Shown here: in pieces, positions 24,454 through 32,721 of the stretch
How the letters are laid out: each line of letters opens with the position of its first letter
Numbering within the stretch: position 1 is the stretch's first letter
The notes under the pieces: model-generated
Database searches by the model: none
Told to the model about the DNA's origin: nothing
Seen by the model: the letters and a program-made list of their open reading frames with translations, nothing else
Translations under genes and position numbers: made by a program
Assembly: GCA_038326325.1 (NCBI GenBank)
Contig: JBBQJW010000008.1
Coordinates: 1 to 64,000, forward strand
Reading direction: 5' to 3'
Source of the DNA: UBA10324 sp038326325
GTDB lineage: Bacteria; Bacteroidota; Bacteroidia; Chitinophagales; UBA10324
Length of the DNA: 64,000 bases

Positions 24454-27400
24454 TTGAAGAAGTTATTTCTCTTTTCGTTTTTCCTTTTCAGTTTTTCATT
24501 TAGCAAAGCGCAATGGGTTACTATACCTGATGCGAATTTTGTTGCTTATCTGCAAGCAAATTATCCAACTTGCATGAATGGGAATTTGATGGATACAACT
24601 TGTAGTGGGATAGTGAATGCGACTAGTGTTAATTGTCAGGCTCAGAATATTTCTAACTTTTCAGGAATTCAATATTTTGATAATTTAATTGTTTTCGTTT
24701 GTTCAAATAATCCATCTCCTTACATTCCTTTACTTCCTCAATCTCAAGGAATTTTTGGGGAAATATGGTGTAATGATTGTCAATATACTTCATTACCAAA
24801 CCTCCCCTATTTGGGCTCCTGTTATTGTTTTAATAACCTATTAACTTCTTTGCCTGTAATCCCTTTAGGTATTTCGGAGTTATATTGTCAAAATAATAGT
24901 ATTTCTGGACCGTTGCATTTTAATCATATTCTGAATTTGGATTGTTCAAATAATCAAATTACAAGTTTATTAATTGACTCTTTTGCTACTGGGTGTTGCA
25001 TAGCTTTGACAATTAACTGTAGTCATAATCAAATTGCAAATTTCTCCATTCCTTATTCTGTTCCAGGTGGCGGTAACTCATATTTAAACATTGACTGTAG
25101 TTTTAATCCATTGGATTGTCTTCCCTCATTCAATACATGCCCTACTTTGAATTTTTTAAATACAAATATTAGTTGTCTTCCGTCATATGCGAATGTTACA
25201 AATAGTACACCTTTACTCTTGTCAGTTCCTCTCTGCGATTTGTTTTATAATCCAAATAATTGCCCGGCTCATACAAATATTTTAGGAAAAGTTTTCAATG
25301 GTTTCAATAACAATTGTATTTATGATACAGGCGAGCATTTATTAAACCATCATGGAGTTTCACTTTATCAAAATGGGAATTTCAAAGGAAAGTCATATAC
25401 TAACTTATTAGGGCAATATGATTTCACTATTGATTCAATAGCAACTTATGAGTTGGTGGTTGATACAAATTCAACACTTCATTATTCATGTCCGTCAAGT
25501 GGAATCTATACTGTTACAACTTCCGGTGTAACACTTACTGTTCCCGGCTTTGAATTAAAATGTGATACAGGATTTGATTTAGGAACAATTGGAATTAATC
25601 ATGGAGCTTTTGGTCCTCCTGGTCATCAGATAATGATTCACATGCTTACAGGTGATCAATCAGTAATTTTGAACGGAGTCAACTGCAACACTTATGGTTT
25701 AAGTGGAGAAGTGAAAGTAATTATTACTGGACCTGTTACATATGCAGGAATGGTAAGCGGTGGCATTACACCAACATCTGTCTATGGTGATACAATCATT
25801 TGGAGCATTAATGATTTTTCAAACCCAAATCTTGATTATCTATTGCGGTTTTATATTATGGTTGATACACTTGCTCAAATTGGAACACCTGTTTGTTTTG
25901 ATATTGAAGTAACACCAATCGTCGGAGATTATAACCCAGCAAACAATTCATTTATGGTTTGTGGTCCAATCATAAGTTCAATGGATCCAAATTTTAAAGA
26001 GGTGCAACCGAGTGGTTCAATTACTGAAGATTTTAATGGTTGGTTGACTTACACAATACATTTTCAAAACACAGGAACTGCTTATGCCGACCATGTTAAA
26101 ATTTTAGATACGCTTGACAGCAATCTTGATGCAAGCACTTTTCAATTTTTAGCATCCGACCATAATCCTATTGTGAAAGTGAAAGGAAATATTTCAGTCT
26201 TTGATTTTCAGAATATAAACTTAGCAGATAGTTCAAGCAATGAACCTGCAAGTCATGGCTGGGTGATGTACAGAATTAAAAAGAAGCAAGGTGTAACAGG
26301 TGGAACAACTATCTCCAACAATGCCTCTATTTATTTCGATTTCAATACACCTGTTGTCACCAATACTGTGAGCAATCTTATTTGCACACCCGACACCACT
26401 TACTTAAACGATAGCGTGTGCGTTGGGGGCACTTATGTTTTCAATGGAAATAATTTAACTGCATCCGGTGTTTATACTGTTACACTCACCAACATCAGTG
26501 GTTGCGATTCTGCTGTTATACTTACTCTTAATTCTATAACTCCTATTCCGCCAACTACTATTTTCCAAACCATTTGCGCCGGCGGTTTCTTTGATTTTAA
26601 TGGAACACTTTATACCACATCCGGCATTCACTCTGCACTATTCACTGCAATGAACGGTTGCGATTCAACTGTTACACTCAACCTCACCGTTCTTCCTGCT
26701 ATAACAACTTCGCAATCCGCAACTATCTGTCAAGGCGATACATTCAACTTCAACGGAACCACAGTTGACACCGCAGGAATTTATGCTGATACACTTACAA
26801 CCACCAGTGGCTGCGATTCAACTGTTACACTCCAGCTTTCTGTTATTGCAACTGTTACACATTCCATCACCGCCGATATTTGTCAGGGAGAAAATTATAG
26901 TTTCAATAATTTAAATCTCATTTCAACGGGAACTTACTATGATACTTTATCAGCAGTCAGTGCTTGCGATTCAGTAGTAATTCTTCATTTAGATGCACAC
27001 GAACTCAACGCAACAATCACCCTCAACGGAAACACACTAACAGCAACCGGTAATGGAATCATCCAATGGATAAACTGTGACAGTAGCACTTTCATAGTTG
27101 GAGTTGTCGGCAACACATATACGCCAACAATTATCGGTCATTATTCAGCATGGGTATGGGACGGCCTATGCAGCGATACCACTAATTGCATTGAAGTTTT
27201 GTTAGATGGGGTTGAGCAGTTGACAGTTGATAATTGGCAATTGGCAGTTTATCCTAATCCATTTGGAAGTCAGTTGACAGTAAACAGTAAGCAGTTGACA
27301 TGTGCAACAATTACAATCACAGATATTTTAGGTAGAGAATTATTCCGACAAAAATCAAATCTGAAATCTGAAATTATAAATCTCAATTCGCTCACTTCAG

Positions 27401-27468
27401 GCCTTTATTTTCTTAAAGTAACAGACCAAAACGGAATTACTCAGATTAAAAAAATCGTTAAGGAATAA
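24454..27468 (+). CDS. 1004-aa secreted T9SS protein with repeats
   Basis: Starts at TTG 24454; the signal peptide follows at once (KKLFLFSFFLFSFSFSKAQ), and no ATG is available. Residues about 25-270 are Cys- and Asn-rich with leucine-rich-repeat-like spacing (LPxLP, LxCSxNQI). About 510-650 resembles the DUF11/DUF7619-type module (YTIHFQNTGTAYADHVKILD, then NNASIYFDFNTPV). About 655-850 holds four units of roughly 48 residues with the pattern C-x-G-x3-FNG ... GCDSTVTLxL. The C-terminus is a T9SS sorting domain (LAVYPNPFGSQLTV, ending KKIVKE). A surface or adhesin role is plausible but unproven. It contains nine TGTWACA words. Confidence 0.8.
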   Translation: MKKLFLFSFFLFSFSFSKAQWVTIPDANFVAYLQANYPTCMNGNLMDTTCSGIVNATSVNCQAQNISNFSGIQYFDNLIVFVCSNNPSPYIPLLPQSQGIFGEIWCNDCQYTSLPNLPYLGSCYCFNNLLTSLPVIPLGISELYCQNNSISGPLHFNHILNLDCSNNQITSLLIDSFATGCCIALTINCSHNQIANFSIPYSVPGGGNSYLNIDCSFNPLDCLPSFNTCPTLNFLNTNISCLPSYANVTNSTPLLLSVPLCDLFYNPNNCPAHTNILGKVFNGFNNNCIYDTGEHLLNHHGVSLYQNGNFKGKSYTNLLGQYDFTIDSIATYELVVDTNSTLHYSCPSSGIYTVTTSGVTLTVPGFELKCDTGFDLGTIGINHGAFGPPGHQIMIHMLTGDQSVILNGVNCNTYGLSGEVKVIITGPVTYAGMVSGGITPTSVYGDTIIWSINDFSNPNLDYLLRFYIMVDTLAQIGTPVCFDIEVTPIVGDYNPANNSFMVCGPIISSMDPNFKEVQPSGSITEDFNGWLTYTIHFQNTGTAYADHVKILDTLDSNLDASTFQFLASDHNPIVKVKGNISVFDFQNINLADSSSNEPASHGWVMYRIKKKQGVTGGTTISNNASIYFDFNTPVVTNTVSNLICTPDTTYLNDSVCVGGTYVFNGNNLTASGVYTVTLTNISGCDSAVILTLNSITPIPPTTIFQTICAGGFFDFNGTLYTTSGIHSALFTAMNGCDSTVTLNLTVLPAITTSQSATICQGDTFNFNGTTVDTAGIYADTLTTTSGCDSTVTLQLSVIATVTHSITADICQGENYSFNNLNLISTGTYYDTLSAVSACDSVVILHLDAHELNATITLNGNTLTATGNGIIQWINCDSSTFIVGVVGNTYTPTIIGHYSAWVWDGLCSDTTNCIEVLLDGVEQLTVDNWQLAVYPNPFGSQLTVNSKQLTCATITITDILGRELFRQKSNLKSEIINLNSLTSGLYFLKVTDQNGITQIKKIVKE

Positions 27469-27598
27469 ATCAAGCATTCAATTAGAAATTCACTTGTTCT
27501 AAATGCTTGAAATCCAACCATATTTTGACATTCAGTAATCTCAAAACTTGTATATACTTGAGTCTTATATTCACTCAAAATGGTATTTAAACATTCAC

Positions 27599-27628
27599 TT
27601 GTTAATATGAATTAACTTTTTACTTTTG
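27599..27628 (+). promoter_or_regulatory. Promoter of the infA-rplQ operon
   Basis: TTG at 27599-27601, 19-nt spacer, TACTTTTG at 27621-27628, 44 bp before infA. It makes the alpha-operon genes independent of secY-map. Confidence 0.8.
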
Positions 27629-27672
27629 CGTCCCCTCTTTTTAAAGGGAGGCCTCATTTTTACCGCAACCGG

Positions 27673-27891
27673 ATGGCAAAACAAGACCTGATTAAACAGG
27701 ATGGAACAATAACAGAAGCGTTATCAAACGCAATGTTCAGGGTCAGACTGGAAAACGGGCACGAGATACTCGCCACCATTTCAGGCAAAATGCGAATGCA
27801 CTACATCCGTATTCTTCCTGGTGATAAAGTAACAGTTGAAATGAGTCCTTACGATTTAACACGAGGCAGAATTACTTACCGTTTCAAATAA
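27673..27891 (+). CDS. infA: Translation initiation factor IF-1
   Basis: 72 aa, the standard size. OB-fold protein that binds the 30S A site during initiation. Typical text: IKQDGTITEALSNAMFRVRL, ISGKMRMHYIRILPGDKV and MSPYDLTRGRITYRFK. It precedes rpmJ by 6 nt. In most relatives it follows map closely; here 6.6 kb lie in between. Confidence 0.98.
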   Translation: MAKQDLIKQDGTITEALSNAMFRVRLENGHEILATISGKMRMHYIRILPGDKVTVEMSPYDLTRGRITYRFK

Positions 27892-27897
27892 ACCGAC

Positions 27898-28014
27898 ATG
27901 AGAGTAAGAGCAGCAATTAAAAAACGCAGTGTCGATTGCAAAATAGTTCGTCGCAAAGGCAAGCTTTATGTAATCAACAAAAAGAATCCACGCTTTAAAC
28001 AAAGACAAGGCTAA
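27898..28014 (+). CDS. rpmJ: 50S ribosomal protein L36 (zinc-free type)
   Basis: 38 aa: MRVRAAIKKRSVDCKIVRRK followed by GKLYVINKKNPRFKQRQG. Of the zinc ligands (C-x2-C-x12-C-x4-H) only one Cys remains, so this is the zinc-independent form. It sits between infA (6 nt) and rpsM (15 nt), the conserved position. Confidence 0.95.
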   Translation: MRVRAAIKKRSVDCKIVRRKGKLYVINKKNPRFKQRQG

Positions 28015-28029
28015 ACCCATAAACTATCA

Positions 28030-28413
28030 ATGGCAAGAATTTCAGGTGTTGATTTACCAAAAAACAGGAGAGGCGATATAGGTCTCTCTTACCTATTTGG
28101 CATCGGTCGTTCAGCAGGAAAAAAAATCCTTCTGAAAGCAGGTGTTGATCCGGAAAAGAAAGTGAAAGACTGGGACGATAATGACCTTAATGGCATTCGT
28201 ACCACAATCAACGAAGAATATAAAGTTGAAGGTGCGTTGCGTTCAGAAATTCAATTGAACATAAAACGATTGATGGACATCGGTTCTTACCGTGGCATTC
28301 GTCATCGTAAAGGTTTACCCGTTCGCGGACAAAGAACCCGTACTAACTCACGCACTCGTAAGGGTAAGCGCAAGACAGTAGCAGGAAAGAAAAAAGTAGC
28401 AGCTAAGAAATAA
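28030..28413 (+). CDS. rpsM: 30S ribosomal protein S13
   Basis: 127 aa. S13 in the 30S head contacts the P-site tRNA and the L5 bridge. Typical: ISGVDLPKNRRGDIGLSYLFGIG at the N-terminus (two blocks), SYRGIRHRKGLPVRGQRTRTN and RTRKGKRKTVAGKKK at the end. Confidence 0.98.
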   Translation: MARISGVDLPKNRRGDIGLSYLFGIGRSAGKKILLKAGVDPEKKVKDWDDNDLNGIRTTINEEYKVEGALRSEIQLNIKRLMDIGSYRGIRHRKGLPVRGQRTRTNSRTRKGKRKTVAGKKKVAAKK

Positions 28414-28467
28414 AATCAGTTAGTCGAAAACTAACAACGACAAACTAACAACGAATAACAATCATCA

Positions 28468-28860
28468 ATGGCAGACGCAAAAAAAGGAAGCGCAAAAAAA
28501 AGAACGATCAAAGCTGATCCGGAAGGAGTTGCGCACATACAGGCAAGTTTCAATAATATCATTATCTCATTGACCAACAAAAACGGGAGCGTTATTTCTT
28601 GGAGTTCAGCAGGTAAAGTTGGATTCAAAGGGTCAAAGAAAAACACACCTTATGCTGCACAAATGGCTGCCTCAGAAGCTTCGAAAGTTGCTCATGATGC
28701 GGGTTTGCGCAAAGTAGAAGTGTTTGTGAAAGGACCCGGTTCAGGTCGCGAAGCTGCGATTCGTGCAATCGGCACTTCAGGTATTGATGTAACAGTCATT
28801 CGCGATATTACACCTATGCCGCACAACGGTTGCCGTCCACCGAAAAAGAGAAGAGTATAA
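28468..28860 (+). CDS. rpsK: 30S ribosomal protein S11
   Basis: 130 aa. Platform protein of the 30S subunit. Conserved: AHIQASFNNIIISLTNKNG, GFKGSKKNTPYAAQMAA, VKGPGSGREAAIRAI and the C-terminal ITPMPHNGCRPPKKRRV. A TGTAACA word in the 32-nt spacer to rpsD lies at 28879. Confidence 0.98.
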   Translation: MADAKKGSAKKRTIKADPEGVAHIQASFNNIIISLTNKNGSVISWSSAGKVGFKGSKKNTPYAAQMAASEASKVAHDAGLRKVEVFVKGPGSGREAAIRAIGTSGIDVTVIRDITPMPHNGCRPPKKRRV

Positions 28861-28892
28861 TTCATTCAATACAATAACTGTAACAGTCACTC

Positions 28893-29501
28893 ATGGCAAG
28901 ATACCTCGGTCCTAAATCAAAAGTTGCAAGAAAGTTTGGCGAACCTATTATGGGTTTCAGCAAAGCGCTTGAAAAAAAACCTCACGCTCCCGGAATGCAC
29001 GGCACTTCTAAAAGAAGAAAGCAGCAATCGGAGTATGGCACTCAACTGAAAGAAAAACAAAAGGCGAAATTGACCTACGGATTACTCGAAAGACAATTTG
29101 CTAAAACATACGGAACTGCTGTTCGCCGTAAAGGTGTTACAGGTGAAAACTTATTGAAATTATTGGAAAGTCGCTTGGACAACACAGTTTATCGTTTAGG
29201 CATTGCGCCTACTCGTCGCGGTGCGCGCCAGTTGGTTTCTCACCGTCACATTTCTGTGAACGGAAGAGGAGTGGATGTTCCATCTTATTGTTTGAAAGCA
29301 GGTGATGTAATTGCTGTTCGCGATAAATCAAAAACACATCCTGCAATTCTTGAATCATTGAATGTAAAAAACACAAGTAATTTCCAGTGGTTAGAGTGGA
29401 ATGGTGAAGCTATGAAAGGAACTTTCCTTACTCCACCGGAGCGCGATCAGATTCCTGAGAACATCAGAGAACAACTGATTGTCGAATTGTACTCTAAGTA
29501 A
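28893..29501 (+). CDS. rpsD: 30S ribosomal protein S4 (zinc-free type)
   Basis: 202 aa. Primary 16S rRNA-binding protein and, in enterobacteria, translational regulator of the alpha operon. The N-terminal region has no Cys cluster (ARYLGPKSKVARKFG), so no zinc finger. The S4 RNA-binding domain is clear: LESRLDNTVYRLGIAPTRRG followed by ARQLVSHRHISVNG. Confidence 0.98.
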   Translation: MARYLGPKSKVARKFGEPIMGFSKALEKKPHAPGMHGTSKRRKQQSEYGTQLKEKQKAKLTYGLLERQFAKTYGTAVRRKGVTGENLLKLLESRLDNTVYRLGIAPTRRGARQLVSHRHISVNGRGVDVPSYCLKAGDVIAVRDKSKTHPAILESLNVKNTSNFQWLEWNGEAMKGTFLTPPERDQIPENIREQLIVELYSK

Positions 29502-29531
29502 TTCTTAATTGAACAAATACAAAAAAGCATA

Positions 29532-30524
29532 ATGAGCATACTCACTTTCCAGAAACCTGATAAAATCGTTCTTCAGAAAGCAACTGACTTCGAAGGATTT
29601 TTTGAATTCCGTCCGTTGGAGCCGGGATTCGGTGTAACAATCGGAAACGCGCTTCGCCGTGTGCTTCTTTCTTCATTGGAAGGATACGCCATCAACGCGG
29701 TTCGCATCAGCGGAGTAGAACATGAATTCAGCACTATCAAAGGTGTAACAGAAGATGTAACAGAAATTATTCTGAACCTCAAGCAGGTTCGTTTCAAGAA
29801 AGTTTCTGACGAAGAAATTTCATCAGAAAAAATTCTTGTTTCTGTAAAAGGAAAAGATGAATTCACTGCAGGAGATATTGAAAAGGCAACTGCCGGTTTC
29901 AAAATCATGAATCCTGATTTAGTGATTTGTCACTTGGAGAAAAATGTAAAGTTTGATATTGAATTAAATGTTTCTAAAGGTCGCGGATATCTTCCTGCTG
30001 AAGATCAGAAACTAAAAGAATCACCACTTGGTACTATTGCTACTGATGCTATTTACACTCCGATTAAGAATGTAAAATATGCAGTGGAAAATACTCGTGT
30101 TGAACAAAAGACCGACTACGAAAAACTCATTATTGAAATTACTACCGACGGAACTATTCACCCTGAAGAATCAATTAAGGAAGCTGCAAAAATTTTGATT
30201 CAGCACCTCATGTTGATTTCTGACGAGAATATTTCTTTTGATAACAAGGAGAAGAAAGAAGAAGATGTAGTTGACGAACATGTATTACACATGCGCAAAC
30301 TATTGAAAACTCCATTGGAAGATTTGGATTTGAGTGTTCGTGCCTACAACTGTTTGAAAGCAGCGAAAATTGGTAGCTTGGCTGAAATGGTGAAATACGA
30401 TACTAACGAGTTGTTGAAATTCCGCAACTTCGGTCGTAAGAGTTTAATGGAAATTGAAGCGTTGATTAACGAGAAAGGATTGCACTTCGGAATGGATCTT
30501 TCTAAATTTAAAATTGAAGACTAA
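29532..30524 (+). CDS. rpoA: RNA polymerase alpha subunit
   Basis: 330 aa, full length. The N-terminal domain dimerises and carries GFGVTIGNALRRVLLSSLEG and GVTEDVTEIILNLK. The C-terminal domain (about residues 255-325), which binds UP elements and activators, is present: LSVRAYNCLKAAKIGSLAEM, LLKFRNFGRKSLMEIEALI. Three TGTAACA words lie at 29633, 29744 and 29756. Confidence 0.98.
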   Translation: MSILTFQKPDKIVLQKATDFEGFFEFRPLEPGFGVTIGNALRRVLLSSLEGYAINAVRISGVEHEFSTIKGVTEDVTEIILNLKQVRFKKVSDEEISSEKILVSVKGKDEFTAGDIEKATAGFKIMNPDLVICHLEKNVKFDIELNVSKGRGYLPAEDQKLKESPLGTIATDAIYTPIKNVKYAVENTRVEQKTDYEKLIIEITTDGTIHPEESIKEAAKILIQHLMLISDENISFDNKEKKEEDVVDEHVLHMRKLLKTPLEDLDLSVRAYNCLKAAKIGSLAEMVKYDTNELLKFRNFGRKSLMEIEALINEKGLHFGMDLSKFKIED

Positions 30525-30579
30525 TTAATAATTTGGATTTCAACTCGAAACCCGAAACAAGAAAACTCGAAACTGAACA

Positions 30580-31065
30580 ATGAGACACGGACATAAAGTT
30601 AATCACCTCGGCAGAACTTCATCGCACCGTAAAGCGCTGATGAAGAATATGGCGAATGCCTTAATACTCAACAAAGAAATTTTTACCACACAGGCAAAAG
30701 CAAGATCACTGCGCACTTACATCGAGCCGTTGATTACTCGTTGTAAAGAAAATACTACTCACAATCGTCGTATGTGTTTCGCTTACTTACAAGATAAGGA
30801 AAGCATTAAAACATTGTTCGGTGATATTGCTGAGAAAGTAGGAACCCGCCCGGGTGGATATACCAGAATTATTAAAATTGCTCCCCGTCGTGGTGATGCT
30901 GCTGATATGGCTTTGATACAGTTAGTTGATTTCAGTTTAACTCCAGGCAAAACTGCTAAAGTTGGAACTGCTTCAATTGCTGAACCGAAGAAGCGTACGC
31001 GTCGTGCTGGTGGTGCCGCTAAAAAGGATGCTCCTAAAAAAGGCGAAGAGAAAACAGAAGAATAA
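30580..31065 (+). CDS. rplQ: 50S ribosomal protein L17 with basic tail
   Basis: 161 aa. Core of about 120 residues (MRHGHKVNHLGRTSSHRKAL, MANALILNKEIFTTQAKARS, RPGGYTRIIKIAPRRGDAADMA over two blocks), then a Lys/Ala/Glu-rich tail of about 35 residues. Last gene of the alpha operon; a terminator follows 28 nt downstream. Confidence 0.97.
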   Translation: MRHGHKVNHLGRTSSHRKALMKNMANALILNKEIFTTQAKARSLRTYIEPLITRCKENTTHNRRMCFAYLQDKESIKTLFGDIAEKVGTRPGGYTRIIKIAPRRGDAADMALIQLVDFSLTPGKTAKVGTASIAEPKKRTRRAGGAAKKDAPKKGEEKTEE

Positions 31066-31093
31066 TCAGTTAAAAGTTAAATAAATTTTGAAA

Positions 31094-31127
31094 GGGCTGC
31101 CTCGAAAGAGGTGGCCCTTGTTTTTTG
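31094..31127 (+). terminator. Intrinsic terminator after rplQ
   Basis: Stem GGGC-TG-CCTC / GAGG-TG-GCCC (31094-31117) closed by a GAAA loop, then TTGTTTTTT. End of the infA-rplQ unit. Confidence 0.85.
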
Positions 31128-31519
31128 TGTAAAACTCAAATAGTAATTGTAAATTGTAAATTATGTATTCTATGATGATTTAGGTTGATTCAGTTATTTA
31201 TTTAAAGGTGAAATTTTCAATTACTTAGAAACAAATAAAATAGAGTACGACATTTCAAAATATGGTCTTTAATATTTAATCCCCACGGGATGATTTTTAT
31301 TGAATGCTGGTTTTTTCTACCAATATTTTGTTCCGATGGAACAAGTGTAACAGGTTTATTTTAAGGTTGTCATCCTATGTTCGCTGAATAGACAAAGCGA
31401 AATGTAATCATGAAGCAATCTGTTACAGTTGTGGATTTCAGATTTCTGATTGGTCGCGAATCGGTTTACAAATTGCTTCGAAAACTGATTATAGTTTTTT
31501 GCAATGACAGCCTGAGATT
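31128..31519. other. Non-coding interval of about 390 bp
   Basis: No ORF or RNA gene recognised. It holds TGTWACA words at 31346 and 31421. TTGTCATCC near 31366 and GCAATGACA near 31502 are short mutually inverted words that might flank a decayed mobile element, but there is nothing convincing between them. Confidence 0.5.
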
Positions 31520-32263
31520 CTACAGGTTCAATAACCCTGCAAGTGGTTTAAAATCTTTTGAAACTTCTATAGCTTCCTGAATCGCTTTCCCTTTCTGCTT
31601 AAAAACTTTAAATGCCTCAGCACTTTTCTTGCTCGTCAATATTTTATATGAATCGTTATTGCGGATTTCAATTGCTGAGCAATCATCACAAGCAATTCCA
31701 ACTCCACCCGTTTTCGAAATCATTTTTCTGAAATGTGCATCGCGTTTTTCTTTCAGATAATGCGGACAAAAAGTTGTATTAACAATTCCCAATCCCTTCA
31801 CCCGAATGTGTTTCCATTTTTCAGGATGATAATAAAACAGCGAATCGCTGTGCCCGAACTGAAACCAGCAAATTGCTCCCGCGCTTGTTCCCGCCATTAT
31901 GGTTCCGCTGTTCCAAGCTTTCTTTAGCAAAATATCAACCCCAAGTAATCGCCAGCGGCGCATCATCTTCAAAGTATTTCCACCTCCAACATAAATAATG
32001 TCGGCTCTTTCAATTTTATCGAGAATTTCCTTTTTCAAAATTTTTCTTTTCAGCAGAAATAAAACTTCAGGCCGGCAACCCAATTTATCTCCATAAGTTT
32101 TCTGAAAATTTTCCCAATACAAAGGATCGTCGCTCGATGCGGTTGGAATAAATAATGCGCGCGGATTTTTCTTTCCTGTGAGGTGAACTATATGTTCGTC
32201 AATTGACCGTGTGGCGCCTTCAATCATGCTGCCACCGCCAATCGCAACTATGGTGCGTGTCAA
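31520..32263 (-). CDS. Peptidase S51 / cyanophycinase-like protein
   Basis: 247 aa. Class I glutamine-amidotransferase-like fold of family S51 (dipeptidase E and cyanophycinases). Visible: VAIGGGSM at the N-terminus, FIPTASSD, the YVGGGNT loop (about residues 91-97) and the nucleophile elbow AGTSAGAICW with catalytic Ser, then a downstream CPHYLKEKRD segment with a possible catalytic His. It starts at TTG 32263; the conserved N-terminal strand lies before the next ATG, so the TTG start is supported. It hydrolyses Asp-type peptides in known relatives; exact substrate unknown. Confidence 0.8.
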   Translation of the reverse strand: MTRTIVAIGGGSMIEGATRSIDEHIVHLTGKKNPRALFIPTASSDDPLYWENFQKTYGDKLGCRPEVLFLLKRKILKKEILDKIERADIIYVGGGNTLKMMRRWRLLGVDILLKKAWNSGTIMAGTSAGAICWFQFGHSDSLFYYHPEKWKHIRVKGLGIVNTTFCPHYLKEKRDAHFRKMISKTGGVGIACDDCSAIEIRNNDSYKILTSKKSAEAFKVFKQKGKAIQEAIEVSKDFKPLAGLLNL

Positions 32264-32293
32264 ATCTTTCAGTGAAATAGTTTAGAGAAAAGA

Positions 32294-32386
32294 CTAACTG
32301 TTATTGTAGTCTAACTGTTGAAAAGTGATAGTTATTATTATCAGAAAGAAAACAATAGCTGCAATAATCCAAAGTGCTTTTTTCAT
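32294..32386 (-). CDS. Possible 30-aa single-pass membrane peptide
   Basis: Open frame of 30 codons: MKKALWIIAAIVFFLIIITI, then TFQQLDYNNS. One strong hydrophobic helix after a Lys pair, as in many small Bacteroidota membrane proteins. It lies alone between the S51 gene and the tRNA promoter. Evidence is limited to composition and an ATG start. Confidence 0.35.
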   Translation of the reverse strand: MKKALWIIAAIVFFLIIITITFQQLDYNNS

Positions 32387-32515
32387 TTGTTGAAATTTCT
32401 TTTCGCGACAAAAATAACAATCCAACTTTCATGAGAAAGAAGTGTTTAAATAATATTTCATTCAACTTTCAACAAGCATTTTTGATAAATATAATTCTCA
32501 TTTTGGTCGGAGCTA

Positions 32516-32545
32516 TTGCATGATGAAATTGTGTTTATACATTTG
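32516..32545 (+). promoter_or_regulatory. Promoter of tRNA-Gln
   Basis: TTG at 32516-32518, 19-nt spacer, TACATTTG at 32538-32545, ten bases before the mature tRNA 5' end, so the primary transcript has a very short leader. Confidence 0.75.
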
Positions 32546-32554
32546 CACCCTTCT

Positions 32555-32627
32555 TGACCGATGGTGTAACTGGCAACACGTCTGATTTTGGTTCAGAAGA
32601 GTCTAGGTTCGAAACCTAGTCGGTCAA
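32555..32627 (+). tRNA. tRNA-Gln (anticodon TTG)
   Basis: Complete cloverleaf: acceptor TGACCGA / TCGGTCA with discriminator A, D-stem GTGT/ACAC, anticodon stem TCTGA/TCAGA with loop TTTTGGT (anticodon TTG, reads CAA), five-base variable region, T-stem CTAGG/CCTAG with TTCGAAA loop. 73 nt; the 3' CCA is not encoded. Confidence 0.95.
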
Positions 32628-32634
32628 CTTTCAG

Positions 32635-32666
32635 AAGCCTTGCTCGAGCAGGGCTTTATTTTTTTA
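32635..32666 (+). terminator. Terminator of the tRNA-Gln transcript
   Basis: Stem AAGCC-T-TGC / GCA-G-GGCTT with TCGA loop (32635-32656), then TATTTTTTT. It directly precedes the prs promoter. Confidence 0.85.
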
Positions 32667-32672
32667 TCGCAG

Positions 32673-32702
32673 TTGCTAAAGCACGAGTTTCTTATATATT
32701 TG
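32673..32702 (+). promoter_or_regulatory. Promoter of prs
   Basis: TTG at 32673-32675, 19-nt spacer, TATATTTG at 32695-32702, 19 bp before the prs ATG. Confidence 0.75.
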
Positions 32703-32721
32703 CGACCCCAATTTTTGGCTA

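Noticed and set aside
31366..31510. Possible decayed mobile element between TTGTCATCC and GCAATGACA
   Set aside because: The inverted words are only seven to eight bases and nothing like a transposase or clear terminal repeat lies between.
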